In this document: positions 10,466 through 22,359 of the stretch, piece after piece | Numbering within the stretch: the first letter of the stretch is position 1 | Layout of the letters: each line of letters opens with the position of its first letter | Assembly (NCBI RefSeq): GCF_003369915.1 | Contig: NC_046675.1 | Location: 31,636,001-31,700,000 of the forward strand | Origin: Drosophila miranda | Lineage: Eukaryota; Arthropoda; Insecta; Diptera; Drosophilidae | Length of the DNA: 64,000 nucleotides | Direction of reading: 5' to 3' | Made by a program: the position numbers and the translations under genes | The notes under the pieces: generated by a model | Told to the model about the DNA's origin: nothing | Seen by the model: the letters and a program-made list of their open reading frames with translations, nothing else | Databases searched by the model: none

Positions 10466-12676
10466 CCCAGCATTTGCTTCTTGTGCTCCAGCAGTGCATT
10501 CTCCCGCTTATAGTGCTCGATTATCCGCTCGTAGTCGGCCTCCTTTGGAGGCTGCGCCCCGGCGGCCGCTTGATGTTTGAGCAGCTGCTTCTCGCACAGC
10601 TTATTCAAGCGATAGACTTCGTTGCGTTCGGCCTTGATGCGGGCTTTAAGCTCATTCTGCAAGGCCACCAGCTCATCGTATTCTATTTGAAGGCGTAGCA
10701 GCTCTTCGCGATGGGGATTCGTCTCGGGCAACAGGACAAAGCCGGACTCTCTGTCTATGGTGTACAGCGGTGGGCTGGGACTTGGTGAATGCTCCTCGTT
10801 TCTGTGCACTTGAATGCAGTCAGACACGTCTATATTGTGGGTGACTGGACTGGAACTCGATGCCCGCCTGCCTGGCTTGTGTTCTTCTGTGCTGATGGTT
10901 GTTACCGTGGAATTGGGGGGAGCTGGTGGCTGATTATTGGAGTCGGTGATGTCTTCGCCTACAGGTACGGGAACGACAACAGGTGCAGTCGCAGTTGCAG
11001 GTACAGGTTGAATAACGCTGCCGTCTAGCTCTTCGATGGATTTCTCCTGCTTCTTCTCGAAGCTGCGCAATTTTCGCTTCAACTGTGTGATGATGCGCTG
11101 CACCTCCCAGAGCTGCTCCTCGCGCTTCTTGGTGATGAAACCTGCATTCATTTCGCTGTGTATTTGGGCCAGAAGACTGTCCTGCTTCCGCAGCTCCATT
11201 TGGATGTCCTCCGGGTCCTCCGGAAGCTTGGAAGCCGCAGTGAGTGGCGGTACATATCTGCAAGAGAGTCAAGCTACTTATAATGCTCATAAAATTGATT
11301 GGATAATCTCGGAATGAGTATCTGCCTGATTAGGAAGCTGACGAGGCGCGCCAAGCGCTTCTGTTTATGGGGCACCAAGCTCGTCATGCTCGTCAACCAA
11401 CTAATCAGTGGAGATTCGAGGCTGCACTAAAGGTTGCTGCCACTGTGAATCTTATCTCGATTTAAGCGTGTTTGCTTACGGTATCAGCTGGATGTCCGCA
11501 AAGAGAAGGCGACAGTGACGGAGAAGCGCCACCATCAGTTGCGCCGACATCTGGAGTGTTGGGCTCAGTAGCACGGCAATCGACTCGTGGTTCAGTTTGT
11601 TGTACCTTTCCTGATCGGTCACCGCATAGAAGTGGAGCATCACCCAACCGACCAGGGTTCGATTGCACTTGGGCACCTGTTCCATCAGCTGCTGTAGCCC
11701 AATCCGCTGCTCTTTGCCCTTTTGATGCCTGGCAACGTCCTCAAAATCGTACATCAGATCGGTGGTCAGCATTGGCTCCGGCAGATCGCGGAGATACAGC
11801 TTCAGAAGACCGCAAGCTAGTGGAACGTTGAATAGATTCAACGCCTCATCGTGTTCCCGGTTGTTGTAGAGCCGCTTCAAGTGGAGGAGCTCCGCCTTGA
11901 TGGGCTCAACCTTATAGATGACAAAGTTGTGTGTTTGATCCTGCAAGTAGTCGATGCAGTCCCGCACAACCATCGGCAGATCGATGCCATCGTGGCAGCG
12001 CGATCTCTCGGTGGCCAGACTGACGGAGACCCCGAATACGGGACAGCCCATTGCCAAGTCTTCCTCCTCTGCATCCTCGTCCTGCTGCTGCGACAGCTGC
12101 TTGCTCTTCTTGTCCTTTTTGTCTTTCTTCTTGTCCTTCTTCTTGACCTCCTTCTCATCGTGGCGCTCTCGCTCCTTGTCTTTGTCCTTATCCGTATCCT
12201 TTGCTTTGTGAGCCGGCTCCTCCACGGACTTTTCCTTGTCGCGCGATTTTTCACGCTTCTCCTTGCTCTTGGAGCTGACAAATTTGAATGTTTTGGATTT
12301 CTTTGATTTCGAGGGACTCCTGCAGAAGTGCGTCAAGGATTAGTTCGATACTGGTCAAGCTAAAGGGATTACCTACTTTGTTTCCAGTTCTTCTTCGGGC
12401 GAACTCTCGCCCTCGAGCGCTGCATAGCCACGATCCTTGCCTTTATCTTTCTTGTCCTTTCGCCTGCCTATAAGCAGGTCCTTTTTGTTATGCTCATGGT
12501 CCTCGTCGACTGCAAAGACCCCGTGAATTGATTTTCCGCCGTTTGGATGCACCCACGCATTGCATTGCAGCATACTTACAATCGCTCTCTTCCTTGCTCT
12601 TCTTGGACTTGGAATCGGCTGCCTCCGCGGCATACAGGCCGGGAAACTCTTTCTCTTCAGGACTATCAAACTCCAT
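10396..12676 (-). CDS. Rlip: Ral-interacting protein with RhoGAP domain (RalBP1/RLIP76 family)
   Basis: Exons 12676-12580, 12509-12377, 12319-11480 and 11257-10396 give 643 residues. The N-terminal 170 residues are very rich in Lys/Asp/Glu (KKDKKKDKKDKKSK). A RhoGAP domain follows at about residues 172-355 (FGVSVSL to the LLSPTLQMS and FADIQL blocks). A long coiled coil with a Ral-binding region forms the C-terminal third (KKREEQLWEVQRIITQLKRK and a second heptad region near the end). The family links active Ral GTPase to Rac/Cdc42 regulation and endocytosis. The position corresponding to the arginine finger (human IYRVSG) reads IYKVEP, so the catalytic Arg is Lys. Donor and acceptor phases agree at every junction. 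The gene is head to head with COMMD2, the two ATGs 505 bp apart. Confidence 0.93.
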
Positions 12677-13181
12677 GCCTCAATGTTCCTCTTTTGCCCT
12701 AATAAATAAACAATTTCTATTCACAAACAAGAAATGCAACAGTCGCCTGCTGTTGTGTTGTTGCTGTCGGGCCTGCCCACTTCTGTACACTCTGCAACAC
12801 TGCAGTTGCCCAACACTAGCAGTTCGCCGCACAAATTCTGTCTTTCCTTTTTGTTTTTAACAATTAATTGTTGTACAATTGATGAATAATTGTACGAGAA
12901 GGCCGAGAAGGTAGTGTGTCCAACAATCTCTATAAGTGCCAAGGTGTGACTGAATCTCTATGACCAGAGGACAAACAGATGCAGAGGTGAGGATGGAGAA
13001 GCAATTTTCCTGGCATTTGGAATAATTCTTTGACTTGTAGTTTAATTTAGCTGCGTCATGTGCCTGGGCCTAAATCCTTACATGGTCCTGAATCGCAACT
13101 ATTGATGGTAGGCATTTACATAATCCCGATTGTGATTAATTGATCCATTCTCCCGTGTGCTTTCAGTTAAATTCTTTCGAA
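12677..13181. promoter_or_regulatory. Shared Rlip/COMMD2 upstream region
   Basis: This interval separates two divergent start codons. It probably holds the Rlip 5' UTR and promoter, the COMMD2 promoter and a COMMD2 5' UTR intron (GCAGAG|gtgagg at 12987 to tttcag ending 13166). No other coding was seen. Confidence 0.5.
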
Positions 13182-13886
13182 ATGTCCTCGTTACGACTGA
13201 ACAAACAGCAAAAGGATCACCTGGCGCTGCTGCAGCGACCAGCCAGCGATGTCGTGGAGCTGTGCAAGTCGGCCTTCGACTATCTAATCAACGGACCCAA
13301 TGCCAGCCGCTACGAGACGCTGGCCAAGAAGTACTCGGCAGATGCCGTGGACAGGGAGGCAGTGCAGCGGACAGTGGAAGCCTTGATATCGCTTTTGATC
13401 AGCGTAACCACCCGCGTGGGTGGCACTGGCGTAGACATGCGGGCAATTCTGCGTCAGACATTCCCCGATCTCAGCGACGATGTTTTGGAGGTGCTGGAGC
13501 AGTTTGTGACGAGCAAGCGGAACTTTGTGGAGGGATCGATCAAGTCGGCCAATATACGCGCCTATCGGCTGGTCAACCTAGACTGGCGACTGGAAGTGCG
13601 CACAGCATCGAGAACACTGCTGGAGCAGTGTAGTGTGGTTATCACCATGAAGCTCTACCTGCACAGGGAGCCGAAAAACGAGAACCGAGAGCTGCTGGAG
13701 GTAGACGATTCAGGACGCAGCGAGCAGGAGCTGGCGGCCATGCAGGAGGATGAACGACGCCATCGCAAGGATCTGCTGGTTCAGACCGATGTCAGTAGTC
13801 TGCTGTACATGATCAGAACACTGGAGGACGCCCTTTCCGAGTCGAAGACGCGGCGCATCCGCAACATAGTCGAAGGCATACATTGA
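13182..13886 (+). CDS. COMM domain-containing protein 2
   Basis: A single coding exon of 234 residues. The C-terminal COMM domain is recognisable from NLDWRLEVRTASRTLLEQ, which closely matches the human COMMD2 block NLEWRLDVQLASRSL. The N terminus (QQKDHLALLQRPASDVV) also matches COMMD2 better than other paralogues. COMMD proteins form the hetero-oligomeric Commander complex with CCDC22/CCDC93, which recycles endosomal cargo. The ATG at 13182 follows a splice acceptor that ends at 13166. The open frame extends upstream only into the 5' UTR intron, so the first ATG of the second exon is chosen. It is slightly longer than human COMMD2 because of an insertion before the final helix (VDDSGRSEQELAAMQEDERR). 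Confidence 0.9.
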   Translation: MSSLRLNKQQKDHLALLQRPASDVVELCKSAFDYLINGPNASRYETLAKKYSADAVDREAVQRTVEALISLLISVTTRVGGTGVDMRAILRQTFPDLSDDVLEVLEQFVTSKRNFVEGSIKSANIRAYRLVNLDWRLEVRTASRTLLEQCSVVITMKLYLHREPKNENRELLEVDDSGRSEQELAAMQEDERRHRKDLLVQTDVSSLLYMIRTLEDALSESKTRRIRNIVEGIH

Positions 13887-13987
13887 AGTCTCCAATACTC
13901 GAAGTAGTTTCAATGCTACTTTAATCTGGACCAATTTATTACAACTAAAGCTAACTATAAGATAGACATGGGTCTTACGTTCGTTGT

Positions 13988-15059
13988 TCAATGGGATGCC
14001 GCCAAAGCCTCGGCTGCGGCAGCCTTCAGAGCCACCTTTTTCTTCTGGCGATTCTCCTTCTTTTCCTCGGGCGTCTTCCGCAAAGCCTTCACGCGACGTG
14101 TCTGAATAGAGCCAGTCAGCTGCTTGCCCATATGCACACGTCCCTTCGTGTTGCCCATGGCGTCCGTGCTGATGTTTTTCTTTTTGCCCACCTTGAGCTG
14201 CTTGGGCTGCTTGCGTGCCTGCTTGTAGAGATCCTCGGAGGCAATTTTTGTGCGGCGTATGACAAAGTCTGCCGAGGGTCCAATCTCCTCCAGCTCTATT
14301 CGTGGCGTTTTCTGGCCCGACTTCTTCAGCAGGATCTTGTAGGAGCGCATTAAGATGTTCATGTTATCGGTTACCGTGAAGCTCATCACATGCTCGACGC
14401 CCTGCAGCCGTATGGAATCCACCTTCTCACGGTGGAACGTGTCGATGAACAAATTGCGTAGACGCCTTAATTCCTCCGTTTGTGACCATTGGGGTCCATT
14501 GAAAACCAGGCAGGGCTTCACACAGGCGCCGATCTTCTCGTTCATGAACTCGGAGATGGCCTTATATTGCTTAATCCCCAACTCGAACATGTCCAGGACT
14601 TCGTTCTCATAGAGTCGGCCCAGAACGATGTTGTCGGGGCGTTTCTTGGACGTGGAACCGAAAACGAACTGTGCCGCATAGTTCTTCATGGTCAAGCTGG
14701 CATTAAAGGAACGAATTTTCGAATTAGCGATAAACTTCTACTTTTCACTGCCCATTTTACTTACAACTCTAAGGAGGAAGGATCCTCGAAGGGCGTTATG
14801 TCGTTCTTGCGGTTTAGGACTTTCACCAGTGGCTTCTTCAGTTGATTCAGGTCCTTCATGAACTGCTTTACACTGCCACCACATTTTCGTCCATCTACAA
14901 AGAGCATTGTGCGGGCCGACTCAATCAATTGCGGCTCCCGCGCCATTAACATTTTCTTTCCCTTGCGGGTTTTGGGTTTCCTGAAAGGTCCATGAGTTTA
15001 ACTTCCTTCTTACCTTTAACTTAATGATTTAAGGCTCACCTGATGCGTAACAGCGACAT
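13988..15059 (-). CDS. Ribosome production factor 2 homologue (Brix domain)
   Basis: Exons 15059-15040, 14980-14765 and 14696-13988 encode 314 residues. The protein is collinear with RPF2 of yeast and human: a basic N terminus, DITPFEDPSSLEF, FGSTSKKRPDNIVLGRLY, the RSYKILLKKSG block, RIELEEIGPS and a lysine-rich C terminus. RPF2 works with RRS1 to bring the 5S RNP (RpL5, RpL11, 5S rRNA) into pre-60S particles in the nucleolus. The C-terminal tail (EEKKENRQKKKVALKAAAAEA) is basic and alanine-rich. It converges on COMMD2 (101 bp between stop codons) and diverges from the mTERF gene (243 bp between starts), so those two probably share a promoter. Confidence 0.93.
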
Positions 15060-15302
15060 TTTTATGTGCTTTCTTTATTTAAAACAAAGGCAACAAATTA
15101 CAATTTCTTCAAATACTAGGCACGCACGTGTAGAAACGCCGTGGAAGGACTGCCAACCTGTGTGAATCGTAATTAGTTAGCAGTCCCAATCAAACAAATT
15201 GGCAGCCGCATCAGCTGTTGCCATTCACCGCGAATAACAGTTACATGTTTTTATTTTCGTTTAATTGTTTTTAAGGGTTTAGTTTATGGTAATGCTGAAA
15301 TA

Positions 15303-17170
15303 ATGCTTAGGAACGGTCAGCATCAAGCGCAGCTGCTGGCGCGAAGCCTGGGCCAGCTCTCACGTGGAGCGGCTACGGCGAAAAAAGTCACCAGTAAAGA
15401 GGAGAAGTCAAAGCTGAAGCCGTCTCCCATAGAGATGCCCATAGAAGAGGCCCTAAATGCCAGCTATTTGTCCAAAACTCTGGGCAAGTTTATCCCTCGC
15501 TTTATAAAGAATCTATCAGTAATGATGATCTTAAATTTATAGGTAGCAACTATAAGGCCTGGTCCGCTGCACTGTTGAAGCATCCTGAGCTGAAGACGGT
15601 GAAGCGCAAGGATTTGCTCAACTCCTACGATGCGCTGAAATCACTGCAGTACAGCGTGGACGATATTATCACAAAGCCCATGATCATCTATTACGGGGCG
15701 ACGACACTGTCAAATCGCCATAGCGTTCTGCTGGAGTGCGGATTCCATAATGTGACCATCCAAACGCTGGCCAAGTATGTGACGGTAGTCAATAAGCCAA
15801 TCGACATTCTGAAGGCTCATGGCTTCATACCCTTCGATCTGAAGGTGCCCGAGCGTCTGGCTAGCCTATTTACGGACATCCAGCTGCCGCTAGCAAAGCA
15901 GGAGCTGGAAAGCGAGAGCCTCACCCTGAAGACAATCCGCCAATCGCTGCTGAATGCCTACCTTCGCGAGCGCCTGCAGATGGACGACGGCGATCTGCAA
16001 AAGCTATGGAGGGTCTACTCCCGTGTGCGGCATAAAAGTTTCCGCTCTGTCCAGGACACAGTAGAGCTTCTGACCAAAGAGCTGAAGTTTTCCGCAGAGC
16101 GTCTAAGGAAGAACAGTTTTCTGCTCCATGCGGACGCAGATAATGTGCGGCGCATCCTCCAGGAGATACCCACCATTGACTCGCAGGACATACGTGATAT
16201 TGGCTACCGCCGGCCCAAGATCCTAATGTCCACCTGCGATAGCCTGAAGCAGACCCTCCAGAATGTCCGTTCCTTTGGCATCACCGAAGGGGCGGTTCTG
16301 CGTTGTCTGGAGGTGCTTACTCTGGGGCCGGACACAGTGTTGGAGCGTTTGCGGGATCTACAGGAGATCGAGGAGTTCCAGGTGCTGGGAACCAATCCGC
16401 GTGTGCTGCGCTTGGTCCACTACCAGAACAAGGCCCGTCTTCGTTTGGATTACTTAACGCAGCTGAAGGTGCGTTGCGCCTCCCTGCACATCCTCTCCTG
16501 CGGCTCCGAAGCGTTTGCCAAGTAAGTGGAGAAAAATCTGTAGCACCGCCCAATCTCTTGTATATTCTCTGTCCAATTCAGATTCGCTAGAGATGGCTCG
16601 GATCGCACCAAAGGTCGTGACATTGTGGTCTACCTGGGCAACGTTCTGTCCAAGGATGAGCAAGTGCTACGTAATCTGCTTTCCCGCCACCCCAACTGGT
16701 GCCATATACCCCTTCTGCATGTGAAGCAGTGTCTGGAGTACTTGAAGAGCAAGAAGTTCAAGCTCACGGAGATCTTTGACAACATTCACTTGCTCTTGTA
16801 TCCCATGTAAGTTCGGAAATATGTAGTTCCAAATGGAAAGCATTCCCTATTAAAAATTCTCCCTTTTCTTTCTCGTAGTAAACGCATTGAGGAGAAGCTC
16901 TTGCTACTGCAGTCGCCCGAAATTCAGGAGGAGCTGCAGTTGCCTGTGTCCGATGTCCATGATCTGAGCAACAACGAGATCCTGACGCTCATCCTCTATC
17001 TAATCGAATCGGAATTCCACTTCACCGGCGATGGCATCTGGACGGAGCAGCACACACATCACGTGGAGAACTTCAACAATCTGCTGCCCGATTTCCCGGA
17101 GAGCCTCAACAAGGTTTATAAATACGGCGTTAAACCACCAGCCGAAAAGCAGATTGCGCAGCATTTATAG
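15303..17170 (+). CDS. mTerf5: Mitochondrial transcription termination factor family protein
   Basis: Exons 15303-15487, 15547-16521, 16582-16806 and 16879-17170 give 558 residues. The N terminus is an Arg/Ser/Ala-rich mitochondrial presequence without acids (LLARSLGQLSRGAATAKK). The body is mostly alpha-helical with leucine-rich repeats such as LLECGFHNVTIQTLAKYV and LSNRHSV, followed by several mTERF-like helical units (LLSRHPNWCHIPLLHVKQCLEYLKSKKFKL). These proteins bind mitochondrial DNA and regulate its transcription. The first intron uses acceptor GGTAG|C; the nearer TATAG|G would give an in-frame stop. I assign mTerf5 rather than mTTF or mTerf3 on neighbourhood and length, with moderate certainty about the paralogue. 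Confidence 0.8.
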
Positions 17171-17282
17171 AACTGCCTGCCAATAAAATTGTACATAGTT
17201 AATTAGTATCCTAATACAATTGATTTTAAATGGATATAAAATTATTTGATTTATTGAAGATTTCACGGCCTGAAAGCGTATG

Positions 17283-18350
17283 TCAATCATCGGCAGGCTC
17301 CTTGTGTTCCTCCCTCCATTCCTTCGTTAGTTCCTCATCGTGTATGACGATAATGGGGTCATATTTGACATTAGTGGAGCCCAATTTCTGTTTCACATCC
17401 TGATAGGCGGCAGTCAACGGCTTTTGAACAGCTTCCGTATAGACATAGTCTTCATCCTGGAAAACGCATAATAAAACAATAAACAATCGGGAGGGATGTG
17501 CGATATATACGAACGAACCAAGTCATATGTGCGATCCGCATCCAGATCCCCCTTGTACGCCACAAAGGGAACGTGGACAACAGGCTTTGGCTCACGCCCT
17601 GTAGTCCGTACCAGCCATGTTTCGGGATGTTTGTGCCATTCTGTGGTCAGATTACAGGGCGTGTGACCTTCTGGCAGGCAGAATTGGCGGGCCACCACAA
17701 AGGCTTCGATGCTGGAGTTTCGCGATGCCGAGGGCTTAAAGACACACACATCCTTGAAGAAACGCTGCAGCTGTAAATACAGCCGGCTGGTGTTGTCCGC
17801 TCGATAGATTTTCGCCACCAAAGAGCCGCCCGTTTCCAGGATGAACGTGGAGATGCTCAGAGCGGAGAGGAGGAGCTCTCCCTGCATGTAGACATCGAAA
17901 TCGTGCATTCCCGTGGAGTCGGGGGCACCGTCAGAGACCACCAGTTGGGCTTTCTGGCCCTCAAAGTACTCGATGATGGCCTGGGCGGTTGACTCTTTTG
18001 TGATGTCTGCCCGCAGCTGATGGACCCCGTCGATGGGAGCCATTCCCTGCAGATCGACGGCAATGATTTTTACCTTTTCCCGCTCTTCGGGCGAACGTGG
18101 CTCGTACATGTGCTTGGAGAGGACCTGGGACCAGCTGCCGGGAGCAGCGCACAGGTCCACGGCACGTGTGACACCTGCACTCTAAATAAAATCAATATTC
18201 GCTGAGAACACCACGAGGCTGGGACTCACCGTCCAGTAGATGAAAGGTTTCCTCGGCCTGCAGCAGCTTGAAGGCACTTCTCGCCCGCCATCCCTGCTCC
18301 TTGGCAAGGCGGTAGAAAATATCACGTTTGTCTTTTGATGTCTTGCCCAT
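17283..18350 (-). CDS. tRNA ribose 2'-O-methyltransferase, Trm7/FTSJ1 family
   Basis: Exons 18350-18230, 18174-17519 and 17456-17283 give 316 residues. The FtsJ fold is clear: [11 protein letters not shown] (Lys28), the SAM motif [11 protein letters not shown] (about 47-57), VVSDGAPD (Asp122), VAKIYRAD (Lys162) and SSIEAFVVA (Glu197), which make the K-D-K-E catalytic tetrad. The family methylates positions 32 and 34 of the tRNA anticodon loop. Drosophila has two paralogues, CG7009 (Nm32) and CG5220 (Nm34); length and neighbours favour CG7009, but I cannot decide from sequence alone. Introns are GT-AG; the last donor (gttcgt) is weak. The gene ends 112 bp from the convergent mTERF gene. Confidence 0.92.
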
Positions 18351-18400
18351 CGAAAACCATAAATTTTCAACTTGTAAATAAACTTGAAATCTTCCAATCA

Positions 18401-18626
18401 TTAACCCATTGTCGAGCAGTGGGTATTAAAATACGCTCCCCGACAATTATGAACTTTTAAGAATTTCAGCGTAGTTTAGGTGAAAAATAACGTAGTATTT
18501 TTTATGCAAAAATGGAGGATAGTACGGACCTACAGGAGTAATTATTGTTATTGTTATTTGTTTTATTTTAGCAGGCTTAACTTAAGTTGTTATTCAGTTT
18601 AAATAAAGGGGGCTTAAGTGGGCTAA
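18401..18626. mobile_element. Short dispersed repeat, MITE-like, copy 1
   Basis: The segment begins TTAACCCATTGT and ends AAGTGGGCTAA, imperfect inverted ends. A related but diverged copy lies at 23066-23233. The best matching interior is the right half (TTTAAATAAAGGGGG against TTTAAATAGAGGGGG, then GTGGG.TAA). No target duplication was recognised. It sits in the promoter gap between the divergent Trm7-like gene and Usp8. Confidence 0.5.
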
Positions 18627-18649
18627 GTTCGGTTTTTCATCGGTATAAT

Positions 18650-18657
18650 TATCGATA
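18650..18657. promoter_or_regulatory. DRE (DREF site) upstream of Usp8
   Basis: A perfect TATCGATA palindrome lies 163 bp upstream of the Usp8 ATG. This DREF/BEAF element is typical of housekeeping promoters in flies. Confidence 0.55.
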
Positions 18658-18819
18658 TCGGTTTTTGGGAATTTCTTCGGGTTTTTTTTTTCTGAAAACA
18701 AGTGACTTTTTATTGTTTTATGCAGCACCCCCAGCCTTCACATCGTAAAAAGTCCCATAGTTAAAAAGGCCAATCCACCACAATACCAACAAAAAGAGGC
18801 GAAAAAAAACACCCCAAAC

Positions 18820-21800
18820 ATGTCCCAGAAGAAATTGCACATGACGAACAGCCTTAGTAGCTTGGAGAAGCTGTCCGACATAACGAAAGACTTGCGGAAC
18901 ATAAACATAAAATTGTATGTCGATGCTCCACTGCATTATCAATGAATTGCTATGATTCCCTTGATTTTCTCTATTTTCCGCTCCCAGATTGCTCTCCACT
19001 GCTCGCAAACTCTTCATGAAGGCGGAGCAGTATCGACTGGAAGGCGACGAGGAGATGGCCTACATCAACTACATGAAGTACTTCAATATAATAAAGGCCA
19101 TTCGCAGCAAGCCTGACTATACGACGCATAAAGTGCAGGTGCGTGAGTCGCTGGGCGACGCCGAAGCGAACCGTCGTATTATGGACTCTCTCGAGATGAT
19201 AGCGGACTCGCTCTGCGAACGCTACAGCCAGCTACATAAGCCGCCAAGCCCTGCAGCCCAGCTTAACCAGACAGAGACAATCAGCCACAGCAAGCCGCAG
19301 GGCGCCGCGTCCCCACATGCCACAGAGTATGCTCGATTGGGCGTGGTCTCGTGCGAGGAGCTGTACCAGCGTATTTCTGAGAAATCCGTGCTGGTAATGG
19401 ACTGTCGACCCAGTGCCGACTACGAGAGGTCGCACCTCACCTACTTCTGTGCATTCAATGTGCCTGAAGAGCTCATAACGCCAGGGTAAGTGGAGAACAT
19501 CCAAAAAAAAAAAAAAAGACTGCTCTCTCACTCTCCATGTAATCTCCTACAGAATGTCAGCTGGCAAACTGCAGGCTCGTCTCAGCAGCACCGCCAAGGC
19601 CTCGTGGGCGTCGCGCTCTGTCAAGGAATCGGTGGTCCTGATGGACTGGAACAGCAAGGATGCCCAGCCGGCGGCAAATACTCCGATAGCCACGCTCCTG
19701 GACATCCTGAAAAATGTAATTAATAGAAGAAACCCCTAGATTAAAGAATTAATTAATAATTTTCTCTCTTTTCAGTGGGATCCCGATGTCACTTACCGCG
19801 CGCCCATACAGATCGTGGATGGGGGCTATGAGTACTTCATCATGATGTACCCGACGCACTGCACCAATCCCAGTGTGCAGGCACCGAAGCAGAACAACAA
19901 CGACATGGAAACCATTGACGACATCGAGTATCCGTCGATCAATGACATTTCAATGAAGGAAGACATCAGCCCGCGGGATTTTAGCCCTCGTCCGGACATC
20001 AATCGGGCCAGCAAGCAGGCCGCATTGCGCACCTACCAGCAGGCCAAGCCCATAGCCGAGATCATGCGCGAACAGGCCGAGTTCCTGCAGCGGGCGCAGC
20101 AAAACGACGAGCAGCTGAATAGTGCCGCCAAGATGTGGAAGCTACTCATCCAGCGGAAGGGTCCCTCGAGCAACTTTAGCGAATCGGATAATCAGCTGCT
20201 ATACAAAATCCTTCAGCTGGAAAGCAAAGCAGAGGATTATGTGAGTGGGCCGCAGGGCGAATTAAGTCTTTATCTTAACCCAATCCCAACTTCTTCGTTC
20301 TTTACTCAACAGAAAATAGAGAACAATCGCCTGCGAAACGATGTCGAGCGCTTGAAGACGTTCCAGACGGTGGCACCGCAGCAGGTGACTCCTAAGGATG
20401 CGGAGGCAACCAGGCGCATCGAATTGGGGATTTTGGAGCGACAACGGCTGGACGAACAGAACATGCGCGAGCGCCAGGAGCGGGAGCATCAGCTGGCCAT
20501 TGCACGCGAGGCCAAGAAGCATTACAGGTCACCGTCGCCACCGCCTTCACCGCCAGAAGAATCCTCACCCCAGGACGAGGTGTCTCTTTCTCTCCACAAG
20601 CCGGCTACCAATGGAGTTCATGATTTGGATCTGTCCATGAAAGAGATTCTGGACGAGAAGCCCATGTTCGATCGGGCTACGAAGCCGACGGCAAGTCCAA
20701 GGAATGTGGAAAGGATAGTGTCACGGGCTCGTGATTTCTCCCCTGTTATAGGTCACAATGTGGTGAGTGATTTGCATATGTGAGAATGTCTGAATGTTCG
20801 AATGGGGGATGAAAATGGGGCTAGAAATAGGGCTGAGGAAGTAGGGTGTCTTGAATCACTCGCGGCTTATAAATAGCCCCACCACCCACTGGTGAATCAA
20901 TAGCCAAGGGTCACGTTTCGAAGACGCCCAACGAGCGCCCAAAACAGTCGCTCTCTGTCCGCACTCAAAGCATGTTCAAGTTAAAGCAACGTAAAATCGC
21001 GAAACTGTTTGGCAACAGCAGCACATACCCGGAATCGGAACCCCCGAATGATTTCCGTCGCGGGCGTCAAGTTTCAGCTGCCAACGGCTTTGCCTCCTTA
21101 CAGCATTTATAGCTCCATTTTTCCCCTTCGACGTGTAATAAGCTCTTTTCTTGGTTTCCCAATGGTCTTCCAATCGCTTATCTGTCACTCTCTTTCTACT
21201 TGAAATTGCAGGGAAGGGGTCTCACGGGATTGAAGAATCTGGGGAACACCTGCTACATGAACAGTATACTGCAGTGCCTGAGCAACACGCCCCAGCTGAC
21301 GGAGTACTGCCTATCAGACAAATACAAGAACTACATCAGCCGCAGCAACAAGACAAATGGCCAGGTCATCGAGGAGGTGGCGGCCCTCATCAAGGAGCTC
21401 TGGAATGGCCAATACAAGTGTGTGGCCAGTCGGGATCTGAGGGTAAGTTGGAGAGACTCATGAACGAAGACTTCTGCTTGCTCATGGCTTTATTTTGCAG
21501 TCTGTGGTGGGGCAGTACCAAAATATCTTTCGCGGCGTTGATCAGCAAGACTCGCATGAGTTCCTCACTATTCTGATGGACTGGCTGCATTCTGATCTGC
21601 AGACGCTGGACGTGTCGCGGATGCGGGAGACCATCGGGGCTGCGGAGCAGGCCTGGTTGGATTTTACCAAGGCCAAAGAGAGCATAATTTTGCATTTATT
21701 TTATGGCCAGATGAAAAGCACCGTCAAGTGTGTGACCTGCAACAAGGAGTCGGCCACCTACGAGTGCTTCTCGAATCTCAGTCTCGAGCTGCCGCCCAAC

Positions 21801-22359
21801 GCGAACGAGTGCCAACTGAACCAGTGCATGGACATGTACTTCAGTGGGGAGCGCATCCAAGGCTGGAATTGTCCGAGCTGCAAAACGAAGCGGGCTGCCA
21901 TCAAGAAGCTGGACATATCAAAACTGCCGCCAGTGCTGGTGGTCCATTTAAAGCGGTACGTACGCGGGAAAAGATCCATCCCCTATCTATATTCATTCAA
22001 CTGGTCTCTATAGCTTCTATGCGGATACGAGCAACACTGGAGCCTATGCCAAAAAGCAAAACTTTCTGAGCTTTCCCCTTCAAAACCTGGAGATGAGTCC
22101 GTATATAGCACGTGCCGAGTCGCGTGCTGCAAAGCCCAAGACGTACCAGCTGTATGCTGTCTCAAATCACTACGGTACCATGGAGGGCGGCCACTACACG
22201 GCGTTCTGTAAGAGCCCCAATTATGGGCGCTGGTATAAGTTTGACGATCAAGTGGTTTCGACGCTGGACACGTCAAATGTCATCTCGAGTGCCGCGTACA
22301 TTCTCTTCTACACCTGGCTGCCCCCCGATACGCAGGCCCGATGTTTTGATGACGTATAA
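18820..22359 (+). CDS. Usp8: Ubiquitin carboxyl-terminal hydrolase 8 (UBPY)
   Basis: Exons 18820-18914, 18988-19485, 19553-19715, 19776-20240, 20313-20762, 21212-21442, 21501-21955 and 22014-22359 give 900 residues. In order: an N-terminal USP8 dimerisation/MIT-like helical domain (to about residue 110), a rhodanese-like domain (SVLVMDCRPSADYERSHL), a coiled charged linker with a proline-serine stretch (YRSPSPPPSPP, possible 14-3-3 or SH3 contact), and the USP catalytic domain from residue 558. The nucleophile is in LGNTCYMNS (Cys571) and the histidine in MEGGHYTAF (His846). Paired CVTC and CPSC form the zinc finger. The enzyme deubiquitinates endosomal receptors (EGFR, Smoothened, Frizzled) and ESCRT-0. 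Phases agree at all seven introns. Confidence 0.96.

Noticed and set aside
11877-12281. Arg-rich alternative frame within Rlip exon 3
   Set aside because: It is a frame shadow of the Lys/Asp/Glu-rich Rlip segment.
13140-13181. Upstream in-frame extension of COMMD2
   Set aside because: It crosses a strong acceptor (tttcag ending 13166), so the extra codons are intronic or 5' UTR.
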